Source of the DNA: Thiodiazotropha sp040506975
GTDB taxonomy: Bacteria; Pseudomonadota; Gammaproteobacteria; Chromatiales; Chromatiaceae
Assembly: GCA_965211775.1 (NCBI GenBank)
Contig: OZ242974.1
Coordinates: 2,294,001 to 2,358,000, forward strand
Length of the DNA stretch: 64,000 bases
Direction of reading: 5' to 3'
A program made the position numbers and the translations under genes. Positions within the stretch are counted from its first letter, which is position 1; each line of letters opens with the position of its first letter. Shown here piece by piece: positions 54,567 through 64,000 of the stretch. Below the pieces are notes generated by a model. The model had not been told where the DNA came from and did no database searches. It worked only from the letters and a program-made list of their open reading frames with translations.

Positions 54567-57500
54567 GTATGCGTATCGAATCGGTGGCCTTGCAGGGTTT
54601 CAATCTGGTGGAGGCAAGCGCCGGCACCGGAAAGACCCATACCTTGACCGGCCTCTATCTGCGGCTGCTGCTGGAACAGGAGCATAGTCCGGAGAGGATC
54701 CTGGTGGTGACCTATACCAAAGCGGCAACGGCAGAACTGAAGACACGGATTCGCCAGCGCCTGATCGATGCGCGGTCGCTGACGGATGGCGGCACTAGTG
54801 CCGATCCCCTGCTGCACGCCATCCTTCACAACATAGAGGACAAGGCGCGTGCCCGCAGGCGTCTCGATCTGGCGATTGCCGGCTTCGACAGGGCTGCGAT
54901 CTATACCATCCACGGCTTTTGCCAGCGCGTACTGACTGAACAAGCTTTCGAGACCGGGCAGGCATTCAATACCAATCTGGTAACGGACCAGGCTGATCGA
55001 CTGCTGCAGATTGCTGACGATTACTGGCGACGTGAAATCAATCAGCTCCCCGGTCAGCTGCTTCAGGCCCTGCGTGACCGGATAGATACCCCCGAGGCAT
55101 TGCTCCAGCGCATGCGTCCCGCGCTGGGCAAGCCTTACCTGCAGGTCCGGGCTTGTGATTGGCCGGAAGGCATTGGGTCGCTGGAGCGGCAGGCCAATCA
55201 GTTCCAGTCCGAAGTCAGGTCGTTGTGGCAGGAGCAACGCGATACCATCCTCGCGCTACTCAGCGACACACAGGTGATGAAGGGAAATCTCTACCGCCGG
55301 GCATGGCTAGAGGGTTGGGGTGCGAAAATGGACCAATGGCTGCAGGCCACGGTCTTTCAACGACCCTTCGACAAGGCCGAACGGTTTACGCCGCAGAGTA
55401 TCGAGGCTGCGATCAAGCCTGGACAAGCGGCTCCCCGGCATCCCTTCTTCAACCGGTTTTCCCGTTATCTGGCCTGTGTCGAAGCGTGCGCCGATGCCTT
55501 CGACAAGGCATTCGTGGCCTTGCAAAAGTCTTTCTATGACTATCTTCTGGAGGAGTTGCCGAGACGCCAGGCCGAGGCCAGGGAATGGTCCTACGACGAC
55601 CTGTTGCTGCAGTTGCACGCCGCCTTGCTGGCGGACAACGGCGGCCGTTTGAGCGGACTGTTGCGCCGGCGCTATCCTGCTGCATTAGTGGATGAGTTTC
55701 AGGATACCGATCCGCTGCAGTACCGGATTCTCGGTCAGATCTATCTCAACAGCCGGCAACCGGTATTTCTGGTAGGGGATCCAAAACAGGCGATCTACAG
55801 TTTTCGTGGTGCCGATCTGTTCGCCTACCTGCGCGCCAGAGACGAGACAGGCGCCAAACACCATACACTGGACATCAACTGGCGTTCGACACCTGGGCTG
55901 TTGCAGGCTGTCAACACTCTTTTCGGCAGTTCCCATCGGCCATTCTTCGAGCCACGCATCGGTTTTGAAGCGGTCGCGGCTGGCGACAGGGAGATGGCTT
56001 CCCTCACGATTGCGGATGGCAGTGAGGCGCCATTTCAGATCTGGCATCTTACCTTCGGTGAGCGGACAGGGATCGAAGAGATCCGCCAGGCTGTGGCCGA
56101 TGCCACCGCCGGGGAGATTGCCCGTCTGTTGACACTCGCCTCGCAAGGCAAGGCGCGCATTGGGGACAGGTCTCTATGCGGCGGTGATATTGCCGTACTG
56201 GTGCGGACCCATGAACAGGCCTCCCGTATTGCACAGGCCTTGAGGGTGTATGGTATATCCAGTGTTCACAGTAATCAGCAGAGTGTCTACTGGAGTCAGG
56301 AGGCCGAGCAGTTGCAACGTCTGCTGCTCGCCCTGTTGGAGCCTCACAGGGGGCGTCTGATCCGTGCCGCGCTGGCTACGCCGATGCTGGGCTGGGATGG
56401 CGCCGCCATTGATGAGATGAATCGTAAAGAAGATTTGCAAAACGGATTGTTCAACCGCTTCTTTCATCATCATCGTGCTTGGCGGGATAACGGTTTCATC
56501 GTCATGATCAAGGCATTCGCCAATGAAATGGGGATAGAGAATCGATTGCTTGAGTTCCACGACGGAGAACGAAGGCTGACCAACTTTTACCATCTTCTGG
56601 AACTGCTGCAGCAATATGACGGCACGGCACGTCCCGGTATGGAGGGATTGGTTAAATGGTTTGCCCGCCAGCGCCGGACCCTATCCCAGGATGATGAGCA
56701 TCTGCTGCGCTTGGAGAGTGACGGCAAGTTGGTGCAGGTCGATACCCTGCACCACTGCAAGGGGTTGGAATACAATATTGTTTTCTGCCCCTTTTTGTGG
56801 GACCAAAGTGAAGCCGGGAGTGACGACAAACCCTTTTTGTTTCACGATCCGAATCAAGACTATACGGCGGTGCTCGAACTTGGCTCAGAGGATTTTCATG
56901 ACAACCTGGCCTATTTCCATGAGGAGGTTTTTGCGGAAAATCTTCGCCTGCTGTATGTAGCTTTGACGCGTCCCCGTTATCGCTGTTATCTCCCATGGGG
57001 CTGGTTGAAGCAGAGCAGGCATTCAGCACTTGGCTGGATATTGCATACGACGAATAGAGCCGATTGTCCGCAGACCCTGGCGCAGTGGCGACAACAGCTC
57101 AAGGCCTTGAATCCCGAAAGAGATGAGCAGGTGTTGCGGGTATTGGCCACAGCCGCCCGGGGTAGCATCGAAATCACACCTTTACCCCATGCTGCGGAGA
57201 TGGCGCAACTCACCCTGCCAGTGCCGCCGGAACTGCAACCGCCGAGACGCTTTTCAGCATCCATTTCAGCGGTTGGCGGTGTGGCCAGTTTCTCTTCGCT
57301 GGTTGCGGGGCAGCATGAGGATAGACCGGATTACGACATCCAGACGACAATTCTGAACCAGCCTCAGGATCCCCACCGGGGTTTCAGCGTGCATGGCTTT
57401 CCGCGTGGCTCAAGACCCGGCAGTTGTCTGCATGCGATTCTGGAGGAGCTCGATTTCATGCAGCCCCATGGGCAGGCGGTGGAGCTGATGGTGGAGGAGA

Positions 57501-58132
57501 AACTCATGTTTCATGCCATCGATACCCGCTGGAAGGGTGTTGTTGTCCAGTGGATGAGAGAGGTTGTTGAGACGCCGCTCAATATCGATGGATTGACCCT
57601 GAGTCGAATCGGGTCGGGACAGCGGCTGAATGAGATGGAATTTTATTTCCCCGCGAGGTCACTGCAGCCCAAGGCGGTCATGGCGCTTGCACGGCATCAC
57701 CATTTCTCGCACGTCGAAGGGCTGATTGACGGTCTGGCGAATCTCCATGCCGGTGTGGTGGATGGCTATGTGAAGGGCTATATCGATCTGGTCTTCGAAG
57801 ACGACGGATGTTTCTATCTGGCCGACTACAAGTCCAATTGGCTTGGCAACAGCTGCAGTGACTACCACCCCCGGGCTTTGAAGAATGCGATGATCGAGCA
57901 CCACTATACCCTGCAGTATCTGCTCTACTCGCTGGCCTTGCATCGTTATCTCAAACTACGCCTGCCCGGCTATGGGTATGAGCGACATTTCGGTGGTGTC
58001 TACTATCTGTTTCTGCGCGGTATGCAGCCCCGGAGCGGCGCTCGCCTGGGGGTGTTCGCAGAAAGACCCTCGCAAGGCTTCATCGAGGCCCTGGACCGAC
58101 TGATAGAGGCGCGCAGCGATGAGTCGCCCTGA
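54563..58132 (+). CDS. recB: Exodeoxyribonuclease V subunit beta RecB
   Basis: This 1189-residue UvrD-like helicase-nuclease has Walker A ASAGTGKT (18-25), helicase motif Ia TYTKAATAEL, Walker B LVDEFQDTDPLQYRIL, motif III FLVGDPKQAIYSFRGAD and motif VI region YVALTRPRYRCYL. The C-terminal PD-(D/E)xK nuclease is seen in GYIDLVFEDDGCFYLADYKSNWLG. The start ATG at 54563 overlaps the recC stop. It acts as the 3'-to-5' motor and nuclease of RecBCD in double-strand break repair and phage DNA degradation. Confidence 0.96.
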   Translation: MSMRIESVALQGFNLVEASAGTGKTHTLTGLYLRLLLEQEHSPERILVVTYTKAATAELKTRIRQRLIDARSLTDGGTSADPLLHAILHNIEDKARARRRLDLAIAGFDRAAIYTIHGFCQRVLTEQAFETGQAFNTNLVTDQADRLLQIADDYWRREINQLPGQLLQALRDRIDTPEALLQRMRPALGKPYLQVRACDWPEGIGSLERQANQFQSEVRSLWQEQRDTILALLSDTQVMKGNLYRRAWLEGWGAKMDQWLQATVFQRPFDKAERFTPQSIEAAIKPGQAAPRHPFFNRFSRYLACVEACADAFDKAFVALQKSFYDYLLEELPRRQAEAREWSYDDLLLQLHAALLADNGGRLSGLLRRRYPAALVDEFQDTDPLQYRILGQIYLNSRQPVFLVGDPKQAIYSFRGADLFAYLRARDETGAKHHTLDINWRSTPGLLQAVNTLFGSSHRPFFEPRIGFEAVAAGDREMASLTIADGSEAPFQIWHLTFGERTGIEEIRQAVADATAGEIARLLTLASQGKARIGDRSLCGGDIAVLVRTHEQASRIAQALRVYGISSVHSNQQSVYWSQEAEQLQRLLLALLEPHRGRLIRAALATPMLGWDGAAIDEMNRKEDLQNGLFNRFFHHHRAWRDNGFIVMIKAFANEMGIENRLLEFHDGERRLTNFYHLLELLQQYDGTARPGMEGLVKWFARQRRTLSQDDEHLLRLESDGKLVQVDTLHHCKGLEYNIVFCPFLWDQSEAGSDDKPFLFHDPNQDYTAVLELGSEDFHDNLAYFHEEVFAENLRLLYVALTRPRYRCYLPWGWLKQSRHSALGWILHTTNRADCPQTLAQWRQQLKALNPERDEQVLRVLATAARGSIEITPLPHAAEMAQLTLPVPPELQPPRRFSASISAVGGVASFSSLVAGQHEDRPDYDIQTTILNQPQDPHRGFSVHGFPRGSRPGSCLHAILEELDFMQPHGQAVELMVEEKLMFHAIDTRWKGVVVQWMREVVETPLNIDGLTLSRIGSGQRLNEMEFYFPARSLQPKAVMALARHHHFSHVEGLIDGLANLHAGVVDGYVKGYIDLVFEDDGCFYLADYKSNWLGNSCSDYHPRALKNAMIEHHYTLQYLLYSLALHRYLKLRLPGYGYERHFGGVYYLFLRGMQPRSGARLGVFAERPSQGFIEALDRLIEARSDESP

Positions 58133-59951
58133 TAGCCTGTTACGCTCGCTCCACCGGCAGAATCTGCTCGACGATCTCGATCTGCATCTTGCCGAGTATC
58201 TGATGGCAGAGGCCGATGCCCCTTCGCCAGCCCTCGCCCTGGCGATTGCACTCACCAGTCGTGCCACCGGCGATGGGCATGTCTGCCTCGATCTCGGCGA
58301 GCTTGCGGGAAGAGCGCTGTTCGACGAAGCGGAGATGACGGTTCAGGCCCCCGGGCTGGAAGAGTGGAGAGTCGAGTTACGAGATAGCGGGATCATCGGT
58401 GCTCCCGGTGACTGGCAACCCTTGATTCTGGATAGCCGGAACCGGCTCTACCTGCATCGCTATTGGGTCTATGAGCGACGCTTGGGAGACGCGTTGTTGC
58501 AGCGTGCCAGGAGTGTCGATCAGGTGATTGACCGGGAGCGGGCGAAGAAGATTTTGGCAACACTGTTCCCGCTGCATGGCGCCGATGCCACCGATTGGCA
58601 GAAGGTTGCCGTTGCCACTGCGATCCTGCGGCCCCTCACCATCATCTCCGGTGGACCCGGCACCGGCAAGACAACAACCGTCCTTCGTTTGCTGGCGCTG
58701 CTGCGGCTGCAGCCGGGGGGAGATGCGTTGCGGATTGCCCTGGCAGCGCCCACAGGGATGGCTGCCGCACGTCTGCAACAGGCGATCCGGCATGCCAAGG
58801 CATCGACGGCCCTCTCGAAAGAACAGCTGGCGACGATACCGGAGCAGGCATCGACCCTGCATCGTCTGCTGGGTATGAACCGTTCGGGTACAGGCTTTCG
58901 CCACCATCGAGACAATCCCCTGCTGTTTGATGTGGTGATAGTGGATGAGGCATCGATGGTCGATGTGGCATTGATGGCCAAGCTCCTGGATGCCTTGCCT
59001 CATGCTGCGCGACTGGTGTTGTTGGGTGATCGCGATCAACTGGCCTCGGTGGAGGCAGGTTCGGTGATGGGTGATCTGTGTATCGGATGCGATGGGCCGG
59101 ATGATGATTTCGCGCGGCAATTGAGCGAGATCACGATGCAACCGGTGGCCGCAGGGGAGGAGTCCGCCAGTGAGTTGAAAAACTGTGTTATCGAACTGAG
59201 ACAGAGCTACCGTTTCGATCCCGAGAGTCCGCTTGGGCAGCTGGCCAAGGCTGTCAACAGGGGTGATGCGCAACAGGCCCGGCAGCTGCTCCACAATGGA
59301 GGGAAAGTGCTGGGCCGTTTGGATCCGGGCGGTGATGTGGCAAGGCTGGTTGCAAGTCGTTTTGGAAAGCTGTTCAAGGCGGTCGGATCAGGGGCGCCGG
59401 TGGCATCGCTGTTCGCCCTGTTGTACGAGTTTCGCCTGCTATGCGTAGTTCGCGAGGGGCCTTTTGGCGTCAATGCATTGAACGGTGCGATAACCCGGGA
59501 GCTGATTCGGGCGGGACAGATTGAGAATCACGACGATTGGTATCCGGGACGCCCGGTGATGCTGTCGCGCAATGACTATCAACTCGATCTCTACAACGGT
59601 GAAACCGGCATCGTCCTGCCGCATCCTGAACGGAAGTATGAACTGGCGGTAGCCTTCCAGGGGAGTGACGGTCAGGTGCGTTGGATTTCACCATCGAGAC
59701 TGCCTTATTGCGAAACGGTATATGCGGTGACGGTACATAAGAGCCAGGGTTCCGAGTTTCAGGAGGTTGTATTACAACTGCCGGATCAAAGGAGTGCCGT
59801 CTTGTGCCGTGAACTGGTCTACACGGCGATTACCCGATCGAGGCAGAGATTCACCCTGATCGGGGATGATGCGATCTTCGATGCAGCTGTCACACACCCC
59901 ATGCGACGCAGCAGCGGGCTCCCCGATCTCCTCACCGTTAATCCGGGGTAG
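58119..59951 (+). CDS. recD: Exodeoxyribonuclease V subunit alpha RecD
   Basis: This 610-residue SF1B 5'-to-3' helicase has Walker A GGPGTGKTT (178-186), Walker B VVIVDEASMVD, the motif LLGDRDQLASVEAGSVMGD and a C-terminal UvrD-like domain with TVHKSQGSEFQEVVL. Its start overlaps the recB stop by 14 bp. Length matches E. coli RecD (608). Together with recC and recB it should form a complete Chi-regulated enzyme. Confidence 0.96.
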   Translation: MSRPDSLLRSLHRQNLLDDLDLHLAEYLMAEADAPSPALALAIALTSRATGDGHVCLDLGELAGRALFDEAEMTVQAPGLEEWRVELRDSGIIGAPGDWQPLILDSRNRLYLHRYWVYERRLGDALLQRARSVDQVIDRERAKKILATLFPLHGADATDWQKVAVATAILRPLTIISGGPGTGKTTTVLRLLALLRLQPGGDALRIALAAPTGMAAARLQQAIRHAKASTALSKEQLATIPEQASTLHRLLGMNRSGTGFRHHRDNPLLFDVVIVDEASMVDVALMAKLLDALPHAARLVLLGDRDQLASVEAGSVMGDLCIGCDGPDDDFARQLSEITMQPVAAGEESASELKNCVIELRQSYRFDPESPLGQLAKAVNRGDAQQARQLLHNGGKVLGRLDPGGDVARLVASRFGKLFKAVGSGAPVASLFALLYEFRLLCVVREGPFGVNALNGAITRELIRAGQIENHDDWYPGRPVMLSRNDYQLDLYNGETGIVLPHPERKYELAVAFQGSDGQVRWISPSRLPYCETVYAVTVHKSQGSEFQEVVLQLPDQRSAVLCRELVYTAITRSRQRFTLIGDDAIFDAAVTHPMRRSSGLPDLLTVNPG

Positions 59952-60253
59952 GGCGTTGAGGTAACAATGCATCCGGGGAAGCAGATATTTTGCTGAGCAC
60001 ATAAAAAATTACTGGGGTTGGATAACTCCTCGTTGTGGTAGTGTACTGCCTGTTTGAAATATGCGTTACACGAAATATCTCAAATATTATCAATAAAAAC
60101 GGTTGGTTATTAATTTTCCTTTGAAACCTGCTTGAGGTTTTTCCGCCAAGGCGGATGAGATAACCGACTCAAAATGAAGGCTTAGGGCAGGCTTGGCAGT
60201 TGCTGACTGGGCCGGTCAATTAATTAAGCGATCAACGAAGGAGACGAAAAGTC
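59952..60253. other. Intergenic region upstream of sat
   Basis: About 300 bp contain no open frame. A weak hairpin with a short T-run (AAACCT-GCTTG-AGGTTTTT, about 60124-60142) and the palindrome CCGCC-AA-GGCGG just after it may end recCBD transcription. A promoter for sat is expected in the right half but no strong -35/-10 pair is seen. The ribosome binding site GAAGGAGACG directly precedes the sat start. Confidence 0.4.
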
Positions 60254-61441
60254 ATGATCAACCCAGTCGGTTCCTCAGAACTACAACCTTTGTTTGTCTA
60301 CGATCCCGAAACCCATCACAAGCTCTCACACGAGGCTGAATCCCTGCCGTCGGTTGTGATCAGTTCTCAGGCCGCCGGTAACGCGGTGATGATGGGGGCA
60401 GGGTATTTCAATCCATTGAAAGGTTACATGACAGTGGCCGACGCCATGGGCGCAGCCGAAAAGATGACCCTTACCGACGGCAGCTTCTTTCCGGTGCCTG
60501 TGCTCTGCCTGCTGGAGAACACAGATTCCATCGGTGATGCCAGACGGATCGCGCTGAGAGATCCGAACATGGAGGGTAATCCGGTACTGGCCGTCATGGA
60601 TATCGAGAATATCGAGGAAGTCAGTGACGAACAGATGGCGATCATGACCGACAAGGTCTATCGCACCGACGACAGTGACCATCCTGGCGTGGCGGCATTC
60701 AACGGCCAGGGCAGGGTGGCGATCTCCGGCCCTATCCAGGTCCTCAGCTTCTCCTATTTCCAGGCCGATTTCCCGGATACATTCCGTACTGCCGTCGAGA
60801 TCCGCAACGAGATTCAGGAACGTGGCTGGAGCAAGATCGTTGCCTTCCAGACCCGCAATCCGATGCATCTGGCCCATGAGGAACTCTGCCACATGGCCAT
60901 GGATCGTCTCGGCTGCGACGGCCTGGTGATTCACATGCTGCTGGGTAAGCTGAAGCCCGGCGATATTCCGGCGCCGGTGCGCGATGCCGCGATCCGCAAG
61001 ATGGTTGAGCTCTATTTCCCGCCCAACAGCGCCATGGTGACCGGTTACGGTTTCGATATGCTCTACGCCGGGCCTCGTGAGGCGGTGCTGCACGCCTACT
61101 TCCGGCAAAACATGGGCGCCACCCATTTCATCATCGGCCGCGATCATGCCGGTGTGGGTGACTACTACGGTGCATTCGACGCCCAGACCATCTTCGAGGA
61201 TGAGGTGCCTGCAGGTGCGTTGGAAATCGAGATCTTCAAGGCCGACCACACTGCCTGGTCGAAGAAGTTGGACAAGGTTGTGATGATGTGTGAAGCCCCG
61301 GATCACGAGAAAGAGGATTTCGTACTCCTCTCCGGCACCAAGGTGCGCGAGATGCTGGGTCAGGGTATCGCTCCGCCGAAGGAGTTCTCCCGCCCCGAGG
61401 TGGCGCAGATCCTGATCGACTATTACCAATCGATCAATTGA
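60254..61441 (+). CDS. sat: Sulfate adenylyltransferase (ATP sulfurylase), dissimilatory Sat type
   Basis: This 395-residue single-chain ATP sulfurylase of the Sat/MET3 type is distinct from the CysDN heterodimer. The active-site motif is QTRNPMHLAHE (199-209), with catalytic His205 and His208, and the later block is GRDHAGVGDYYGAFDAQ. It interconverts APS plus pyrophosphate and sulfate plus ATP. In sulfur-oxidising bacteria it runs towards ATP and sulfate at the end of the reverse dissimilatory pathway with AprAB. No apr genes are in the window. A strong Shine-Dalgarno (GGAGACG) precedes the ATG, and a tight terminator follows. Confidence 0.95.
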   Translation: MINPVGSSELQPLFVYDPETHHKLSHEAESLPSVVISSQAAGNAVMMGAGYFNPLKGYMTVADAMGAAEKMTLTDGSFFPVPVLCLLENTDSIGDARRIALRDPNMEGNPVLAVMDIENIEEVSDEQMAIMTDKVYRTDDSDHPGVAAFNGQGRVAISGPIQVLSFSYFQADFPDTFRTAVEIRNEIQERGWSKIVAFQTRNPMHLAHEELCHMAMDRLGCDGLVIHMLLGKLKPGDIPAPVRDAAIRKMVELYFPPNSAMVTGYGFDMLYAGPREAVLHAYFRQNMGATHFIIGRDHAGVGDYYGAFDAQTIFEDEVPAGALEIEIFKADHTAWSKKLDKVVMMCEAPDHEKEDFVLLSGTKVREMLGQGIAPPKEFSRPEVAQILIDYYQSIN

Positions 61442-61461
61442 TCGGCTGGTCTGTTTAAAGG

Positions 61462-61526
61462 GCCCGTTATCACGGGCTCAGACTGATGGTGAACCCCGGG
61501 ACTACTACCGGGGTTTATCTTTTTTG
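61462..61526 (+). terminator. Double hairpin terminator after sat
   Basis: A first stem (GCCCGT-TATC-ACGGGC, about 61462-61477) is followed by a stronger one, AACCCCGG-GACTACTA-CCGGGGTT (61492-61515), and the T-rich run TATCTTTTTT. This is a convincing intrinsic terminator 50-85 bp after the sat stop. Confidence 0.88.
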
Positions 61527-61658
61527 GGCGCGGTAATCCTTATACCCTCTACCGGTCGATTCAACGGACTGACAATAGACCCTGGCGTTCCCCTCAATCT
61601 GCACCACCTCATCCTGACACTACCGGTTCTGAGGATTGTCAAGGGCAATACAGCCTGC

Positions 61659-63962
61659 TCACTCCAATTGAGCGGGTTGATATCGGTTGAATGTCAGATT
61701 CAAAACATAGTTGCCGGGCGATCCATTCACCCGTAGGAAATCACGCGCATGCGGTGTGCCGTAGCTGAGGCTGCCGGACAGAAATTCCGGTGTCTCCCAA
61801 TTAACGACCGCGATTTCATCCGCAACCGCCAAACCGATACCCTCGTCCATGGGTGAATGACGTATGAACAGTCGCAAGGCACGGGGATTGTATCGTTTGT
61901 CACTGTCGAACTCGGGCCGGTCTTCCGGCATATTCAAGTCAGCATAAAACGGTTGCCAGTCAAATGTTCCACCGTTGTGCGTATAGGCTATTTCCTCACC
62001 AAATTCACCCGAACCTATACTTGCCTGGTAGCGTGTGACTAATTGGATCCGGCCGGCATTTTCACCTTTTAGATATCCGATGAGTGAAAGGTCTTTATTG
62101 GCCTCGTCGATTGCGTCACCCGTCACCCGCACCCGGTTCCGAAAAGCGACGACACTATCATTCTCATTGGTCGAGCCACGGGTTATGCACATCGCCTGGA
62201 CACCCTGATAGGCCCAGGCCTGGCAGGCGAAGCGTGTCTCACCGTTACTATCCCAACGGGCTGTTTCGAATTGGTCACTATCGATGTCGTAATCCTCGAA
62301 ATCGCCGTACAGTAAAATATCCCGGCCGCTCTGAACAGCCAACCCGTTCGCGTTTGTAGTGATCTCGGCCAGCGAGCTCTCCGCGGGGGCCAGGTGACGA
62401 AGATCGATGACTGCCAAACCTGAATCATCCACAGTCATCTCGAGAGAGATGCTGTGCTGTTTCAGGGTTGGCTGTTGTGACGGCGGTCGGATCCAGTTTT
62501 CGTTCAGATAGGGGAAAACAGTGACGCCTTCGCCGAATGAATATTCAGCAAGACGGCGCAGAAAACGGTCAGCCAAGGCTCCGCTGATCGGGCGTGGGCG
62601 GTAGTCTTCGAGATAGATGGGAATGCCTCTGGCTCGGGCGATCTCGGATGAGACCACATCGACCTGGGCCAGGATGCCGAGCATGGTTTCATGACGATCC
62701 TGATCGAACAGGAAATTGCCCAGCCCATGGTACATCAACTTATCGTTATAGAAACCGAATCCTTGTGCGACATGGGGATGGTGGGCGATCACCAGATCGG
62801 CGCCTGCATCGACTGCCAACTGCATTCTCCCATAGGAGTAGTCACTGGGTGAAAAGGTGTACTCCTTGCCGGTATGCAGTTGGGCAATCACGAACATTCC
62901 CGAGTCCGACTCTCCGCCTATCGTATCGCTGACGCGAACGCTGTCTCGCAAATCCGCAGCACCCCCCTGGGATTCGTTGGCTACGTAGAGTATGTCGTGT
63001 TGTGACCCGGATACGGAGGTTGCCGAAACCAGCGAGACGGGTGTGCCGGACAGATCCACCCGATGCGGTGCAAAGGCCGCTTGCGGGGTGGCCCCCGCAC
63101 CGGAGTATTCGATGCCAGCCGCATCGAATGCGGCCAGGGTGTCGCTGAGGCCCGACTGCAGGTAGTCGAAAACATGGTTGTTACCCAGAGAAACGCACTG
63201 AATGCCGATCTCAGCCAATGCATGCAGCGATTCCGGTAGAGAGAAATAGGCGAAGTCCTTGGTTGGGTGCGGGGTTGTCGGCTCGGAGAGCGCGGGACTC
63301 TCAAAGTTGATCACCGGGTAGTCGGATAATTCAAATAGTGTCCACACAAACCGTAATGCGTCCCGACTTCCCGGCAAGGGATCATCGCTTTGAATCAGGG
63401 CCGCATCGTTGCTTGCGGGTACCTGTGTCAACGGGGTTGTCTCTTCCGGGTCGAGGAATCGACGTGCGAATGATACGTCGCCACCGAACAGCAGGCGCGT
63501 TTCATCGGCGTTGACCGACTGCGCCACAACAGTCGGTAGTTCAACTGCGCTTTTGCCCAGGGGGTGGTGTAGGTAGGCCGCTATGATTGTCGGCCTGATC
63601 CCATCACCCTCCAGCTTTAAATAGTCATTACTGCGAGGTGCCTGTTCCAAGCTGAACCTGCCGTCGGCATCCGACTTTGTAGTGTGTGAACCGAGATGAA
63701 CCGTAATATTGTTCAATGGTACACCGAGTTCATCGACAATCGTGCCGTCAACCTGAATTGGGCTCATCTGGTATGTCTGGCGCTGTGCCTCGTCCAGGCT
63801 CAGGTAGTGATCTTCCGCCGATCTACCTCCACTGCTTCCTGAGCCGGAGCCTCCACAGGAGATCAGCAGGGTGGTTATACAAACCGGGTAAATGAGTTTA
63901 TTGAGAATAAAAAGGATATTTTTCTTTTCAACGGATGGCTTTATTGACATGTAAATGGTCAC
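61659..63962 (-). CDS. Large CapA-family lipoprotein with accessory domains
   Basis: This 767-residue protein has a lipoprotein signal peptide (lipobox LISC, Cys36) and a Gly/Ser linker. A carboxypeptidase-regulatory-like beta domain (about 50-115, VDGTIVDELGVPLNNITVHLGS) comes next. Then a CapA/PgsA metallophosphatase-like domain (about 155-480) shows FGGDVSFARRF, NFESPALS, SLGNNHVFDY, QLHTGKEY and AHHPHVAQGF. A C-terminal beta-sandwich-like extension runs to the end. CapA domains occur in poly-gamma-glutamate synthesis, but stand-alone lipoproteins of this type have unknown substrates. An ATG at 63950 is an alternative to the GTG start at 63962. It is convergent with sat. Confidence 0.88.
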   Translation of the reverse strand: MTIYMSIKPSVEKKNILFILNKLIYPVCITTLLISCGGSGSGSSGGRSAEDHYLSLDEAQRQTYQMSPIQVDGTIVDELGVPLNNITVHLGSHTTKSDADGRFSLEQAPRSNDYLKLEGDGIRPTIIAAYLHHPLGKSAVELPTVVAQSVNADETRLLFGGDVSFARRFLDPEETTPLTQVPASNDAALIQSDDPLPGSRDALRFVWTLFELSDYPVINFESPALSEPTTPHPTKDFAYFSLPESLHALAEIGIQCVSLGNNHVFDYLQSGLSDTLAAFDAAGIEYSGAGATPQAAFAPHRVDLSGTPVSLVSATSVSGSQHDILYVANESQGGAADLRDSVRVSDTIGGESDSGMFVIAQLHTGKEYTFSPSDYSYGRMQLAVDAGADLVIAHHPHVAQGFGFYNDKLMYHGLGNFLFDQDRHETMLGILAQVDVVSSEIARARGIPIYLEDYRPRPISGALADRFLRRLAEYSFGEGVTVFPYLNENWIRPPSQQPTLKQHSISLEMTVDDSGLAVIDLRHLAPAESSLAEITTNANGLAVQSGRDILLYGDFEDYDIDSDQFETARWDSNGETRFACQAWAYQGVQAMCITRGSTNENDSVVAFRNRVRVTGDAIDEANKDLSLIGYLKGENAGRIQLVTRYQASIGSGEFGEEIAYTHNGGTFDWQPFYADLNMPEDRPEFDSDKRYNPRALRLFIRHSPMDEGIGLAVADEIAVVNWETPEFLSGSLSYGTPHARDFLRVNGSPGNYVLNLTFNRYQPAQLE

Positions 63963-64000
63963 AAATCCAGTGCGGGATGATGATAGAGTATATCGGTTTA

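Overview
The window looks like chromosomal DNA from a gammaproteobacterium, probably a sulfur-oxidising member of the Chromatiales/Sedimenticolaceae type. The reasons are a dissimilatory-type sulfate adenylyltransferase (sat), a three-subunit proton-translocating transhydrogenase (pntAA-AB-B), a complete recCBD operon, hrpA, iscR with canonical Fe-S ligands, hemN, a type II secretion operon, and an exosortase A (XrtA/PEP-CTERM) signalling and exopolysaccharide locus. The genus-level guess is inference. No rRNA, tRNA or CRISPR array is visible.

Layout. 1-1.6 kb: a CNNM/DUF21 membrane protein cut by the window edge and a SRAP (YedK/HMCES-like) protein. 1.8-3.4 kb: IS1380-family element, copy 1. 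3.4-8.0 kb: a FemAB-like acyltransferase, iscR behind two probable IscR boxes, prmB, a small conserved protein and hemN. 8.1-19.0 kb, minus strand: type II secretion genes gspG-H-I-J-K-L-M-N, then gspD-E-F plus a Sel1-repeat lipoprotein. There is no gspC. 19.3-34.1 kb: an XrtA-associated locus (prsK, prsR, prsT, exopolysaccharide export lipoprotein, tyrosine autokinase) hit by five insertion sequences. 34.6-37.5 kb: pntAA-pntAB-pntB. 37.66-37.98 kb: a small non-autonomous MITE-like element. 38.1-42.0 kb: hrpA. 42.2-51.3 kb: a YchJ-family protein, a truncated lytic transglycosylase, a HEYGH-containing membrane protein, an Asp-rich lipoprotein, an RND exporter, a PilZ protein, a DUF1631 protein and an HDOD protein. 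51.4-60.0 kb: recC-recB-recD. 60.2-61.5 kb: sat with a strong terminator. 61.7-64.0 kb: a large CapA-type lipoprotein.

The main biological story is the insertional dismantling of the exosortase-linked signalling locus. The prsK histidine kinase gene is separated from its ribosome binding site by IS1380 copy 2 and is broken twice by two inverted IS1595 copies. The prsT TPR lipoprotein gene is broken by two different IS1380-family elements placed end to end in one CTAG target. All six insertions in the window have exact target-site duplications on both sides. Removing the elements with one duplication each gives perfect open reading frames (701 codons for prsK, 937 for prsT), so the damage is recent or reversible. 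The response regulator prsR, the export lipoprotein and the tyrosine kinase remain intact. The second catalytic aspartate of IS1380 copy 2 is changed to asparagine.

Other points of interest: IS1380 copies 1 and 2 are direct repeats that bracket about 17.5 kb including the whole secretion operon. The MITE-like element has 31-bp perfect terminal inverted repeats and a TA duplication, and a solitary end of the same element supplies the stop codon of the PilZ gene. A 22-bp perfect palindrome lies between gspN and gspD. The lytic transglycosylase has lost the end of its catalytic domain.
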